Shown here in pieces: positions 35,822 through 48,095 of a stretch of 64,000 bases of DNA. The DNA lies in NCBI GenBank assembly GCA_010435995.1, contig JAAGNR010000022.1, positions 1-64,000 on the forward strand, written 5' to 3'. The position numbers were made by a program, and so were the translations under genes. The first letter of the stretch is position 1. Each line of letters begins with the position of its first letter. The notes under the pieces were generated by a model. That model saw nothing but the letters and a program-made list of their open reading frames with translations, was not told the origin of the DNA and ran no database searches. Source of the DNA: Ferrovum sp. GTDB lineage: Bacteria > Pseudomonadota > Gammaproteobacteria > Burkholderiales > Ferrovaceae.

Positions 35822-37290
35822 TTGACGGGATCTCCGGGAGCGGGCGGGGCAGGTTCATCCAAAGTCGGTGCCACAGCGGCGGGCGCAAGATCGGGCTTAC
35901 GAATCTGCAACATGACCCCCCCTGGTTGAAGTGACACCGTCTCCACTTCATTGCCCAATACCGACAAGTTCTGGGTCAAACCCAAATTAGCTGGAGTGGT
36001 CGGCACCATGATCAAATGGGTCAACCCCTTCATCATGGCCAATTGAGCGGGGCCATCCTTGGCTGCCGGAGGCAAGGGTAAAGCATCACAGCGACAGGCC
36101 AGCATGGTGCGTGCAGGCCATTGACTGGCCACCCGAATGCGCGGATCCGGCAAATGCTGTATTTCTGCTTCATGCCGTACTTGTTCTACCGTCACAGCCA
36201 TGGTGCGAATGAGCTCATCCTGAGCAGTCAGTTGCAATTCACGACCCAGTTCGAACCACCCACGATCTGCATGCATGCTCACGGAGGAGACCACAAAAAC
36301 CGCCGCCAAAACCCACCCCCTCTGCGCCATGAAACCTAATTTTGAGTGGCCCAGTTGGAGCATCCAGGGTAGCCCTGCATAGAGCAAAACCGTCACCGCC
36401 AGGAAAATGAAGGTTCCTTGCCCTTTGAAGAGACTAATCAACAGACCGACCCAAAGACATTGTCCCAACAACGATTGAAATAATATCCGACGTTGGTGCA
36501 ACACCACTGTCGCCAACAAAAGCATTAAACCTAAGCCCCCCAGCCAATCCATAAGGGACAATTCACTGTCAAACTCATGGAAATGGCCCCAAAGCATCGG
36601 CAATTCTTGAAGAGGATTATGGAACCAACCGCCCCCACCCCAACCCCACCTTAACAAGAGTGCGATCAGCGTAAAAATACCCAATCCTATAAAGAATAAG
36701 CGCTGCTGTATGGGAGTAACAGGATTTTTATACCAGGACCAGGCCAGCAGCAGAGGGTACGCCAAGCCTGCAGGGTCAAGACTGACAGCAAACCAGGCCA
36801 AACCCAGTTGTGCGAAATAGCTGCCGCCCAATACCCGTGGTGACTGACGATAACTACGATCGAGCCAGAACCCCCCCATGAAAGAAGCCAATACCCCGAT
36901 ACCCACGGATAAGTGATCGATCTGCCACAGCGTCACCGGTAAAATCAGCAACAACCCCGTCGCCAGCAATGCCGCTTCTTCCTTTCCCTCTTCTTCGGAC
37001 CAACGGTATAGCCCCCAGGCAGTCGCCGCCATCAAGGCTACCATGACGCCTTTGGCGGCCATCACTTGCCCCGGCCATAGAAATCCCAGAGGAAACCACA
37101 ACAAAACCCGAAAATCGGGAACTCCAAGGGTCACTACCGAATTGGCCACATGATCTGCCATAGACCAATCCAGCAATAACGCTTTGGCCGCCTCTTCTTC
37201 CACTCCATAGGGACCCCGGCGCAGAAGCAAAAAAGCCGCCACGCTCCAGACCAACAATACGAGCATGCCCCACTGACGCCTGTCCAACAT
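35818..37290 (-). CDS. Polytopic membrane protein (glycosyltransferase-C-like), unknown
   Basis: 490 aa; about 10 TM, C-terminal soluble domain. Confidence 0.65.
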   Translation of the reverse strand: MLDRRQWGMLVLLVWSVAAFLLLRRGPYGVEEEAAKALLLDWSMADHVANSVVTLGVPDFRVLLWFPLGFLWPGQVMAAKGVMVALMAATAWGLYRWSEEEGKEEAALLATGLLLILPVTLWQIDHLSVGIGVLASFMGGFWLDRSYRQSPRVLGGSYFAQLGLAWFAVSLDPAGLAYPLLLAWSWYKNPVTPIQQRLFFIGLGIFTLIALLLRWGWGGGGWFHNPLQELPMLWGHFHEFDSELSLMDWLGGLGLMLLLATVVLHQRRILFQSLLGQCLWVGLLISLFKGQGTFIFLAVTVLLYAGLPWMLQLGHSKLGFMAQRGWVLAAVFVVSSVSMHADRGWFELGRELQLTAQDELIRTMAVTVEQVRHEAEIQHLPDPRIRVASQWPARTMLACRCDALPLPPAAKDGPAQLAMMKGLTHLIMVPTTPANLGLTQNLSVLGNEVETVSLQPGGVMLQIRKPDLAPAAVAPTLDEPAPPAPGDPVK

Positions 37291-37344
37291 CTGCTTGCTC
37301 CCCGTCTATACTGCAAAAGGAGCTATATTAGATGAGCGGTCACT

Positions 37345-37965
37345 TTAGTGCAAACCGGCCATAAAATCGGAAAGCGCTTTAATCTCGTCATTGGTCAGAC
37401 GATGCGCGATACTGCGCATCACCGCAGCCGGATCATTGGCGCGTGTTCCATCCTTAAAATGCTGCAACTGAAGTTCAGTATAATCCTGATACTGTCCCGA
37501 CAAGCGCGGATACAGTGCCGGAACTCCCGCTCCCGTAGGCCCATGACATCCCGCACAGGCAGGCACTCCACGATCCCCATCCCCTGCTCGCCAGAGCTTC
37601 TGGCCCACAGCCACCCGCTGGGGATCTGTAGACTGCGTCAGATGGGGCGGCTGGATGGCGTACCATGCGGCCACATTGCGCATATCGTCAGGGCTCAACA
37701 TCGCCACGATCCCCGCCATGATGGGATTATCTCGGGCGGGTGGAGCTCCTCCTACAGATTTCATATCATTCAGCTGTTTCACCACATACTCAGGAATCTG
37801 TGCCGCCAGATGGGGTTGTGTCGGAATGGGACTGACCCCATCCAGCCCATGACAGGCATAGCATATGGAACTTGCGACCACTTTTCCCTTTTCCGGATCA
37901 CCCGGAGCCGCCCAGGCCGTTGACAGGAGGGAACAGAGAGCAATGCAACCGAACCATTTTTTCAT
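37345..37965 (-). CDS. Diheme cytochrome c4-like protein
   Basis: 206 aa; signal peptide, CYACHGLDG and CAGCHGPTG. Confidence 0.92.
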   Translation of the reverse strand: MKKWFGCIALCSLLSTAWAAPGDPEKGKVVASSICYACHGLDGVSPIPTQPHLAAQIPEYVVKQLNDMKSVGGAPPARDNPIMAGIVAMLSPDDMRNVAAWYAIQPPHLTQSTDPQRVAVGQKLWRAGDGDRGVPACAGCHGPTGAGVPALYPRLSGQYQDYTELQLQHFKDGTRANDPAAVMRSIAHRLTNDEIKALSDFMAGLH

Positions 37966-38065
37966 GGGATCATTTCCTTATGTTTCACAGCATTTGCGCC
38001 ATACGGACTGACAGCCTCCCGATTCTAGCATGAGCATATTAAAGAAATGCAATCCAGATCAAATT

Positions 38066-40225
38066 TCAACCGGCAAGAGGAGTGAGTTTGGCAAAAGCCA
38101 ATGCCAGCCATTTTACTCCAGCATCGCGAAAATTCACTTGCAAACGCCCTTCGGACCCGTCACCTTCTGCCGCCAAAACCACCCCGGAACCAAATTTCTC
38201 GTGTCGCACCGATTGCCCAATATGAAAACGCGAGGATACATTTCCTGATTTTACGGCAGAAGCAGACGGTGCCAGAGAGGTTTCATAACCCGAGAAATAT
38301 GTTTTTTTTGGGGATAAGCCTGGAGAAGACAACCACCGGCATAATCCTTCAGGAATTTCCTCGAGAAATCGGGAACGCAAGCCATAGCGTACTTGCCCTT
38401 GCAACATGCGGGAATGGGCATAGGTCAAGTAAAGTCGACGCCGTGCACGAGTGATCGCCACATACGCCAATCGGCGTTCTTCTTCCAGACCCTTGACCTC
38501 GCCCAAGGCATTCTCGTGGGGAAACAGGCCATCCTCCATGCCTGCAACCCAGACAACATCAAACTCCAATCCTTTAGCGGCATGAACCGTCATCAACTGC
38601 AGGGCATCGGTGCCCGGAGAAGCTTCCTGATCGCCCGCCTCCAAACTGGCGTGGGCCAGAAAAGAGAGCAAGTCGCCTTCCTCACGCTCCAGAGAAAACG
38701 CCAATGCTGCGGCCTCCATTTCCTCGAGATTTTCCACCCGCTCGGCACCCTCCTTTTCCTGTCGATAATGCATCAGTAATCCGCTGTCTTCGAGGGCTTT
38801 ACGCACCACAGCAGGCAACAGCAACCCTTCTTGCACGGCCTTTTTCAAACCTTCGATACACCCCAGGAAAGATTGCAAGCCCTGCCCGGTTTTGCCACTG
38901 AAAGGATGATTCAGTGCGGCTTGATACAGACTTGTTCCTGCAGCCTTGGCGTGCAACCCTTCCAAAGAACGGGGGCCAATCCCTCGGGGGGGGAAATTCA
39001 CCACCCGTAAAAATGAGGCATCATCCTCTGGGTTCAATGCCAATCGCAAATACGCCAGAACATGGCGAACTTCCTGACGTTCGAAAAAACGCAGCCCCCC
39101 ATAGACCCGGTAGGGTAAACCATGATTGAACAATACCTGTTCGAGGGCGCGCGATTGCGCATTGGACCGATACAACAGAGCCATATCAGACAAACGCGTT
39201 CCTTGATGATGACATCGCTGTACTTCCTCGGCGATGAAACGGGCTTCCGCCATTTCATTGTCGCCCGCATACAGTCCGATGGGCTCTCCGCTCCCTCCAT
39301 CGGTCCACAACTTTTTCCCAAAACGCGAGGGATTATGATCAATCAACGCATTGGCAGCATCGAGTATGGTCCCCAGGGAACGGTAATTCTGCTCCAACCT
39401 GAGTATCCGGGTAAGCCCAAAATCCTTCTGAAAATGACGCATATTCTCGACTTCCGCTCCGCGAAAGGAATAGATCGACTGATCATCATCTCCCACCGCA
39501 AATACCGCCGTTTGTGCACCACTCAGTAACCGCAGCCAGCGGTACTGCAAGCGATTGGTATCCTGAAACTCGTCGACCAAAAGAAATTTGAAACGCTGCT
39601 GATAATGCTCGCGCAGGGCCGCATGGTGGTGCCAAAGTTCAACACAGCGTAACAACAATTCAGCAAAATCCACCCCTCCCTCGCGCTGACATTGCTTTTC
39701 ATAGACTTCATAAACTTCCTGAAACCGTCGTTGTGCGGCTGTTGCCGGCGTTACAGCATGGGCACGCAACCCTTGCTCCTTATGACTATTGATGAATTGC
39801 TGAACCTGGCGAGGGGGAGTTTGTTCATCATCCCACTGCAATGACTTGAGAATCCGTTTGATCAGCGCGAGCTGATCCTGCATATCCAGAATCTGGAATT
39901 GAGCGGGGAGCTGAGCTTCCTGGGCATGTATGCGCAGAAATCGGTGGCACAGGCCGTGAAAAGTTCCCACCCACAGGTCCCGTGATGGTACGGGCCAAAG
40001 ACTCGACAGGCGCGTCACCATTTCCCGTGCTGCCTTGTTGGTAAAAGTCACGGCCAGCATCTCGGTAGGACGCGCCTGGCTCGTTTGCATCAACCAAGCC
40101 ATGCGCGTAGTCAGCACTCGAGTCTTGCCGCTGCCTGCCCCTGCCAGAACCAGTGCTGAGCCCTCGGCCCAAGTCACAGCCTCGCGCTGCGCATCATTCA
40201 GTCCATCCAAAATCGTAGAAGTCAT
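38066..40225 (-). CDS. uvrD: UvrD/PcrA-type DNA helicase
   Basis: GLNDAQREAVTWAEGSALVLAGAGSGKTRVLTTR, LVDEFQDTNRLQYRWL, VGDDDQSIYSFRGA, LMTVHAAKGLEFDVVWV; start at MTSTILDGLN. Confidence 0.95.
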   Translation of the reverse strand: MTSTILDGLNDAQREAVTWAEGSALVLAGAGSGKTRVLTTRMAWLMQTSQARPTEMLAVTFTNKAAREMVTRLSSLWPVPSRDLWVGTFHGLCHRFLRIHAQEAQLPAQFQILDMQDQLALIKRILKSLQWDDEQTPPRQVQQFINSHKEQGLRAHAVTPATAAQRRFQEVYEVYEKQCQREGGVDFAELLLRCVELWHHHAALREHYQQRFKFLLVDEFQDTNRLQYRWLRLLSGAQTAVFAVGDDDQSIYSFRGAEVENMRHFQKDFGLTRILRLEQNYRSLGTILDAANALIDHNPSRFGKKLWTDGGSGEPIGLYAGDNEMAEARFIAEEVQRCHHQGTRLSDMALLYRSNAQSRALEQVLFNHGLPYRVYGGLRFFERQEVRHVLAYLRLALNPEDDASFLRVVNFPPRGIGPRSLEGLHAKAAGTSLYQAALNHPFSGKTGQGLQSFLGCIEGLKKAVQEGLLLPAVVRKALEDSGLLMHYRQEKEGAERVENLEEMEAAALAFSLEREEGDLLSFLAHASLEAGDQEASPGTDALQLMTVHAAKGLEFDVVWVAGMEDGLFPHENALGEVKGLEEERRLAYVAITRARRRLYLTYAHSRMLQGQVRYGLRSRFLEEIPEGLCRWLSSPGLSPKKTYFSGYETSLAPSASAVKSGNVSSRFHIGQSVRHEKFGSGVVLAAEGDGSEGRLQVNFRDAGVKWLALAFAKLTPLAG

Positions 40226-40248
40226 CGTTACTCGCTCATAGGCCTTGA

Positions 40249-42750
<2,502 letters not shown>

Positions 42751-42753
42751 ACC

Positions 42754-43299
42754 ATGGCCCGCACCATTCTCAGCACTCGGCTTCCCCTGAGACAATCCCT
42801 GCGCTGGTTGTCATGGGCTATTTTGGCCTTTTGGATGAGCGCCTGCGGGTTTCAGCTGCGCGGATTGCCGGAAGCCAATTTTCATTCGTTGTACATTTCC
42901 GGAAACATGGGGGCCGTCGGAGATCAGGAATTACAACAACAACTGATCCACCAAACCCATCTCATCCAAGTAAAACAGGCCGAAAAAGCCGATGTCATAC
43001 TGTATCTGGCGCCGATCAAGATTACCCAGCAAATTCTGTCACTCAATGCACAAGGCACCGTATCCCAGTACACACTCTATGCGCGCCTGACCTTTCGTGC
43101 CACAGACAATCTGGGAACTGAAGTGGTTCCTCCCTCCACCTTAACCGTCAGTCGTCTATTCAATTACAACGTCATTCAGATTCTGGGCAAACCGACGGAA
43201 CAGCAATTGCTGACCCAAGACATGCAACTTGACCTTGTTCACCAGATGCTCCGCCGTATACTGACTGTTCATCCCGCGTTGGGAACCGCGACCCCTTGA
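42754..43299 (+). CDS. lptE: LPS-assembly lipoprotein LptE
   Basis: 181 aa; SACGFQLRGLPEANFHSLYI; leuS-lptE-holA synteny. Confidence 0.92.
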   Translation: MARTILSTRLPLRQSLRWLSWAILAFWMSACGFQLRGLPEANFHSLYISGNMGAVGDQELQQQLIHQTHLIQVKQAEKADVILYLAPIKITQQILSLNAQGTVSQYTLYARLTFRATDNLGTEVVPPSTLTVSRLFNYNVIQILGKPTEQQLLTQDMQLDLVHQMLRRILTVHPALGTATP

Positions 43300-44348
43300 C
43301 CCATCCCAAGCGCTCAATGCCAGACTCATTGGCGGCTCACTTGGCCAACCAGATTCCCGCCATTACCGCCATCATGGGGGATGAACCATTGCTGGTGCAG
43401 GAAGCCCAGGATTGCTGGCGTTCGGCGTGTCGCATGGGTGGTTTCGCCGAACGCCAGGTGTGGACCATGGAGGGCCGTTTTTCTGGAGAAGATCTGTGGC
43501 TGGAGTGGACCAGTGGATCCCTTTTCGGTGCGCGCAGCGCCGTAGAATTGCGCATACCCACCGGAAAACCTGGCATAGACGGCATACGCTTGCTGGAACA
43601 ACTCCAGCGCACTCCCCAGGAAGACAAACGGTTACTGGTGACTTTGCCCGCACTGGACAGTCGCACGCAACAAAGTTCATGGTTTCATCATCTCAGCCAA
43701 CAGGCGTTACGGGTGGATGTTCCTACCGTTGGCCGCCCACAGTTGCCCCTCTGGATCAAACAACGATTGGCCCGACAGAATCAGCAGGCCAGCGAAGATG
43801 CCCTGAACTTTCTGGCAGATTGCACCGAAGGTAATCTCCTCGCTGCGGCTCAGGAAATCCAGAAGCTCGGGCTACTGTACCCCACGGGCCTGCTGACTCT
43901 GGACCAGATCAGCGCAGCGGTCATGGTGGTCAGTCGACACTCTCTGACGGCATTAACCTCTGCCCTGGCAGAGGGGAATGGCAGCCGATTTGCACTTACC
44001 CTTCGGAGCCTGTGTCAAGAAGGAGAGGTCTTACCCTTGATTCTCTGGTCCCTGACAGAAGACTGGCGTGCGACGCTGCATCTGTGCCGCGCCCGCCAGT
44101 CCCATCAACCCCTTGGGCCGGCGGTCAAAGAAGCACGCCTCTGGGGGAGCCGTCGCGAAGTGATTGAACGACTCAGCCAACGGGTTACCTCTGCCCGCTG
44201 TGCGGCAGCATTACACCAAGCCGCAGCTGTAGACCGCATGATCAAGGGGCTAAACCCAGGTGATCCTTGGGAAACCCTGATCCAAATCGCCTTGGACTTC
44301 CTTTCTCCCCAGCATTCCAACCCTGGCACAGAATATGGCATGGCCTAG
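43296..44348 (+). CDS. holA: DNA polymerase III delta subunit
   Basis: 350 aa; IMGDEPLLVQEAQDCWR, LADCTEGNLLAAAQEIQKLGLL. Confidence 0.93.
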   Translation: MTHPKRSMPDSLAAHLANQIPAITAIMGDEPLLVQEAQDCWRSACRMGGFAERQVWTMEGRFSGEDLWLEWTSGSLFGARSAVELRIPTGKPGIDGIRLLEQLQRTPQEDKRLLVTLPALDSRTQQSSWFHHLSQQALRVDVPTVGRPQLPLWIKQRLARQNQQASEDALNFLADCTEGNLLAAAQEIQKLGLLYPTGLLTLDQISAAVMVVSRHSLTALTSALAEGNGSRFALTLRSLCQEGEVLPLILWSLTEDWRATLHLCRARQSHQPLGPAVKEARLWGSRREVIERLSQRVTSARCAAALHQAAAVDRMIKGLNPGDPWETLIQIALDFLSPQHSNPGTEYGMA

Positions 44349-44418
44349 AAACCCCGAATCGCCCAGGCTGAGTTCTATGATAATATTAAATCGCTATTAT
44401 TACAGTCGGGCCTGACGC

Positions 44419-47166
44419 GTGAAAAAATCTGTCCAGCGCACTCTGGAAACCCGTTTTCTCATTGGTTGGATCTTGGCCGCATGGGTATTGAGTTTCTTCC
44501 TCTGGGCCTATTGGTGGTTTGAATCCAACCAGAGTCACCTCAATCATGTGCGCCAGCGCGCGGCGCACCTTCAATATCTTGAAGAGGTTTTGTCAGACAG
44601 CCGGATAACCTTTGCCCATCAAATTCAGGAATGGAAAGACCTTCTATTGCGCGGAACTGACCCTCGGGCCTTTGAACATTACCTGGAAGGATTTGAAACA
44701 CAACATAACCAAGCTCAGATGCTGCTTGATCAGGCAGGGCACCTGGCGCTGCAAGAAAAACTGGGAAATTCTCAGGATCTTCTGCATCTGGCAGACGAAC
44801 ACCGCGCCTTATACCCCATCTATAAACGCGCCTTGTCATACTACAATTCGAACAACCCTTTGTCCTATGCCAAAGTCGATGCCTTGGTCCACGGCCTAGA
44901 TCGACATCTGCAAGGTCGGCTGGCAATCAATGCTGATCTGATTACTCATTATGTCTCGAGTGAAACACGGAATCTGGGCCTCACGGAATCTCTGGTGGTC
45001 ACTTTTGACCAGCCCTACCGCATTGCTCTGATTACCCTTCAATTGCTCGTCGTTGCCGCTTTTCTGCGACTCTACTGGCTCATGGAACAAGAAGATAAGG
45101 CTGGAAAACGCGCCAGCGTCATCATGGAATCCATCGGCGACTGCGTCATCGTTACCGACGAGAAAGGACATGTAGAATTTGTCAACCATCCCGCAATGCA
45201 CTTGTTGGGTCAATCCCACGACCAACTTCAAGGAAAACCCTTCAAGACTGTTTTTCCGATTTTCAATGCAACCACCGGATTACCCGCTGTTGACCCCGTA
45301 GAACGGGTATTGAAAGAAAAACGCGTCGTGGAATTGGAAAACCACACCCTATTGCGCCATCGCGATGGCCATGACACCCCCATTGAAGATTCTGCTGCCC
45401 CCATGTTTGGATCGGGTCAACAGTTGACAGGGGTGGTACTGGTTTTCCATGACATGACCCGACGCTATCAACTGCTCCAACAACTCAGGGAAGAACGCGA
45501 ACTTTTTCAATCCCTGTTCAATCAATCCAGCATTGGCATTGCCTATTGCTCCTTCCCCGAAGAAAAAATACAGATTTGCAACGCTGCCTTGGGCCAGATG
45601 ATTGGGGTGTCCTCTCCAGAACGCCTGCAGGGGCGAAAACTCGTTGAATTCATGGTTCATCCTTATACTCGCACAGCTCCAAGCCTTCCGGACTTTGGAC
45701 CGGGAGCAAGCCTACTTCACGCCAATTCGAGTCGCGAGGTTCTGGTTCTTAACGGCTTGGGACAACAACACTGGTATCACCAGACCGATACGCTAATTGT
45801 TTCAGAAGAAAAACCGCCCACACTGGTGTCTCTATGGATCGATATCCACGAACGCAAACAAGCCCAAAACAAGCTGGAATATTTTGCCTATTATGACGCT
45901 TTAACGGGCTTGGCAAACCGAACTTTGCTCAAAGATCGGGTAGATCAAGCCATTGCCCTGGCTCTCAGAAAAAGCTGGTCCTTCGCGCTGTTGCTTATTG
46001 ACCTAGATAACTTTAAGAGCATCAATGATACTCAGGGACATCCTGTTGGCGACCGCCTACTTCAGGCGATCTCATTCCGACTAAAAGGCATCATCCGCAA
46101 CGAAGACACCATTGCCCGTTTTGGAGGAGACGAGTTCGTGATTCTCCTCAATGACATCACCACACCTGAAGTGGAATCTTTGGCAAAGAAGCTGTGTACA
46201 ACGCTCATGCAATGCATTTCCGTAGATGACAATGAATTATTTATTACTCCCAGCGTCGGAATCAGTGTATTCCCAAGCCATGGAAATGACTTTGATTCCC
46301 TACTCCGGCGCGCCGATATGGCCATGTACCATGTCAAATCTTCCGGGAAGGCCTCCTATCGCTTATTTTCCACACCCATGGAGGACCAGCGTTCAGAGGA
46401 ATATGTGCTGGAAATGGATCTGCGCCACGCCCTGAAAGAGGGGGAATTTGAGCTCTACTTCCAGCCCAAGGTATCCCTCTCGGGACGCCGCATTCGCAGT
46501 GCCGAAGCCCTGATTCGCTGGAATCATCCCCAACGGGGACAAATCCTCCCCAATGATTTTATCCCCCTCGCAGAGCGCTCCGAACTGATCGATCTCATCG
46601 GTGAGTGGGTGATTCATCAGACCTGCCGTTTTCTCCATCAATGCCGACGTCGCGGATTCAACCAATTGCAACTGAGTTTCAACGCTTCGCCGCGGCAGTT
46701 GATGCGTGGCCCCCTTTTAATCGAGCATCTTCACCGAGCACTGGAAATTTTTGAAATCCCCGCCCATGCGCTCATCATGGAAATCACGGAGACAGCACTG
46801 ATGAACGATGCTTCCGTGCACACCGCACGGTTGATCAGTGAAATGGGAGTGCGTATTTCTCTGGATGATTTTGGAACCGGCTATTCCAGTTTGTCGTTAC
46901 TGCAAAAATTGCCGTTTTCCGCATTAAAAATCGATCGTTCTTTCGTCTCAGGTTTTCGTGACAACCCCACAGATAATACTCTGGTAAAAGCCGTCATCAG
47001 TATTGGCCTGGATCTCAGTCTGGAAATCGTGGCGGAAGGCATCGAACAGGAGGAACAAGCCCGTGTTCTGGAATCCTATGGCTGTCACTTGGGGCAGGGG
47101 TATCTTTTTGGCCGTCCCATGCCCGTTTCGGAATTTCTACTGCTTCTGGCCCAAGAAACCCTTTAG
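44419..47166 (+). CDS. Membrane PAS-GGDEF-EAL sensor protein
   Basis: 915 aa; N-terminal TM-sensor-TM, PAS domains, ARFGGDEFVILL, AEALIRWNHP and EITETALMND, DDFGTGYSSLSLLQKLP. Confidence 0.95.
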   Translation: MKKSVQRTLETRFLIGWILAAWVLSFFLWAYWWFESNQSHLNHVRQRAAHLQYLEEVLSDSRITFAHQIQEWKDLLLRGTDPRAFEHYLEGFETQHNQAQMLLDQAGHLALQEKLGNSQDLLHLADEHRALYPIYKRALSYYNSNNPLSYAKVDALVHGLDRHLQGRLAINADLITHYVSSETRNLGLTESLVVTFDQPYRIALITLQLLVVAAFLRLYWLMEQEDKAGKRASVIMESIGDCVIVTDEKGHVEFVNHPAMHLLGQSHDQLQGKPFKTVFPIFNATTGLPAVDPVERVLKEKRVVELENHTLLRHRDGHDTPIEDSAAPMFGSGQQLTGVVLVFHDMTRRYQLLQQLREERELFQSLFNQSSIGIAYCSFPEEKIQICNAALGQMIGVSSPERLQGRKLVEFMVHPYTRTAPSLPDFGPGASLLHANSSREVLVLNGLGQQHWYHQTDTLIVSEEKPPTLVSLWIDIHERKQAQNKLEYFAYYDALTGLANRTLLKDRVDQAIALALRKSWSFALLLIDLDNFKSINDTQGHPVGDRLLQAISFRLKGIIRNEDTIARFGGDEFVILLNDITTPEVESLAKKLCTTLMQCISVDDNELFITPSVGISVFPSHGNDFDSLLRRADMAMYHVKSSGKASYRLFSTPMEDQRSEEYVLEMDLRHALKEGEFELYFQPKVSLSGRRIRSAEALIRWNHPQRGQILPNDFIPLAERSELIDLIGEWVIHQTCRFLHQCRRRGFNQLQLSFNASPRQLMRGPLLIEHLHRALEIFEIPAHALIMEITETALMNDASVHTARLISEMGVRISLDDFGTGYSSLSLLQKLPFSALKIDRSFVSGFRDNPTDNTLVKAVISIGLDLSLEIVAEGIEQEEQARVLESYGCHLGQGYLFGRPMPVSEFLLLLAQETL

Positions 47167-48095
47167 CTTTCAAAGCGTGTACCAACCCCCCACCCCTGCT
47201 CTTCTGCAAGTATTCGGGCGTCGAGTTTCTTTCCTCCCTCCAACTTGGCACGGAGCACTTCGATCTGCCCACCTTGGGCGGTGATCAAAAACCCCTCTGC
47301 CGTCAACCCTGATAATTCTCCAATTTTCCCAGTAACCGCACCGAAAGTTCTAAAAAGTCGCTTGCGTGCTTCAAAAATCTGTAATTTTTTCCCGCTCCAA
47401 GTGGTCCAGGCGCCTGGGGCCGGATTACATCCGCGAATCAGGTTGTATACCCCATCCACATGTTGTGCCCAGTGGATTTGGGACTCGGCAGTGCGACACC
47501 AGCCTTCATAACTGGCCAGACTCTCATCCTGAACCTGTTCCCCATAAGTCCCTGAAACGACCTGTTCGGCCGCCTCCACCAATGCTTCTACCCCCAGAGG
47601 AAAGAGTTGGTCAAAGTAAATTGTACCCAACGTACTCTCAGGGCCGATAGGTACCTTTTTCTGCAAAACGATCGGACCTTCGTCCAACCCATCCGTGGGG
47701 CGGAATATGGTCAGCCCCGTTTCCTGATCCCCGCGAATGATGGGCCAATTGATGGAACTCGGACCACGATACCGTGGCAATAGAGAAGGATGATACTGGA
47801 TGGTTCCATGGGTCGGAATTGTAACAAATTCCTGTGGCGCAAATTGCAGGACAAACGCCATGATTCCAATATCCGGAGCCAATGCACGCATTTCATCCAA
47901 GGCTTCTGGCGCACGCAGATTAGGCAACTGAATCACCTTCACGCCTCTTTCCTGAGCGGCAAGACGCAAGGGGTCGGGTTTCCCTCCTTCTTTTTCTGGA
48001 GCACAAAACACGCCCAGAACCTGATCCCCTCGACCCAAAAAAGCCTCCAAAACGGCCTTACCAAAATCCTGCTGTCCGATGATAACGACCTTCAT
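47163..48095 (-). CDS. 10-formyl-THF hydrolase/formyltransferase-like protein (ALDH1L1 N-terminal-domain type)
   Basis: 310 aa; VFCAPEKEGGKPDPLRLAAQERGVKV, HGTIQYHPSLLPRYRGPSSINWPIIRGDQETGLTIFRPTDGLDEGPIVLQKK. Confidence 0.85.
   Translation of the reverse strand: MKVVIIGQQDFGKAVLEAFLGRGDQVLGVFCAPEKEGGKPDPLRLAAQERGVKVIQLPNLRAPEALDEMRALAPDIGIMAFVLQFAPQEFVTIPTHGTIQYHPSLLPRYRGPSSINWPIIRGDQETGLTIFRPTDGLDEGPIVLQKKVPIGPESTLGTIYFDQLFPLGVEALVEAAEQVVSGTYGEQVQDESLASYEGWCRTAESQIHWAQHVDGVYNLIRGCNPAPGAWTTWSGKKLQIFEARKRLFRTFGAVTGKIGELSGLTAEGFLITAQGGQIEVLRAKLEGGKKLDARILAEEQGWGVGTRFES

Noticed and set aside
44419-47166. PAS-GGDEF-EAL protein as a degenerate c-di-GMP receptor
   Set aside because: Both the GGDEF and EAL catalytic signatures look intact, so it is an ordinary bifunctional c-di-GMP enzyme with no special novelty.
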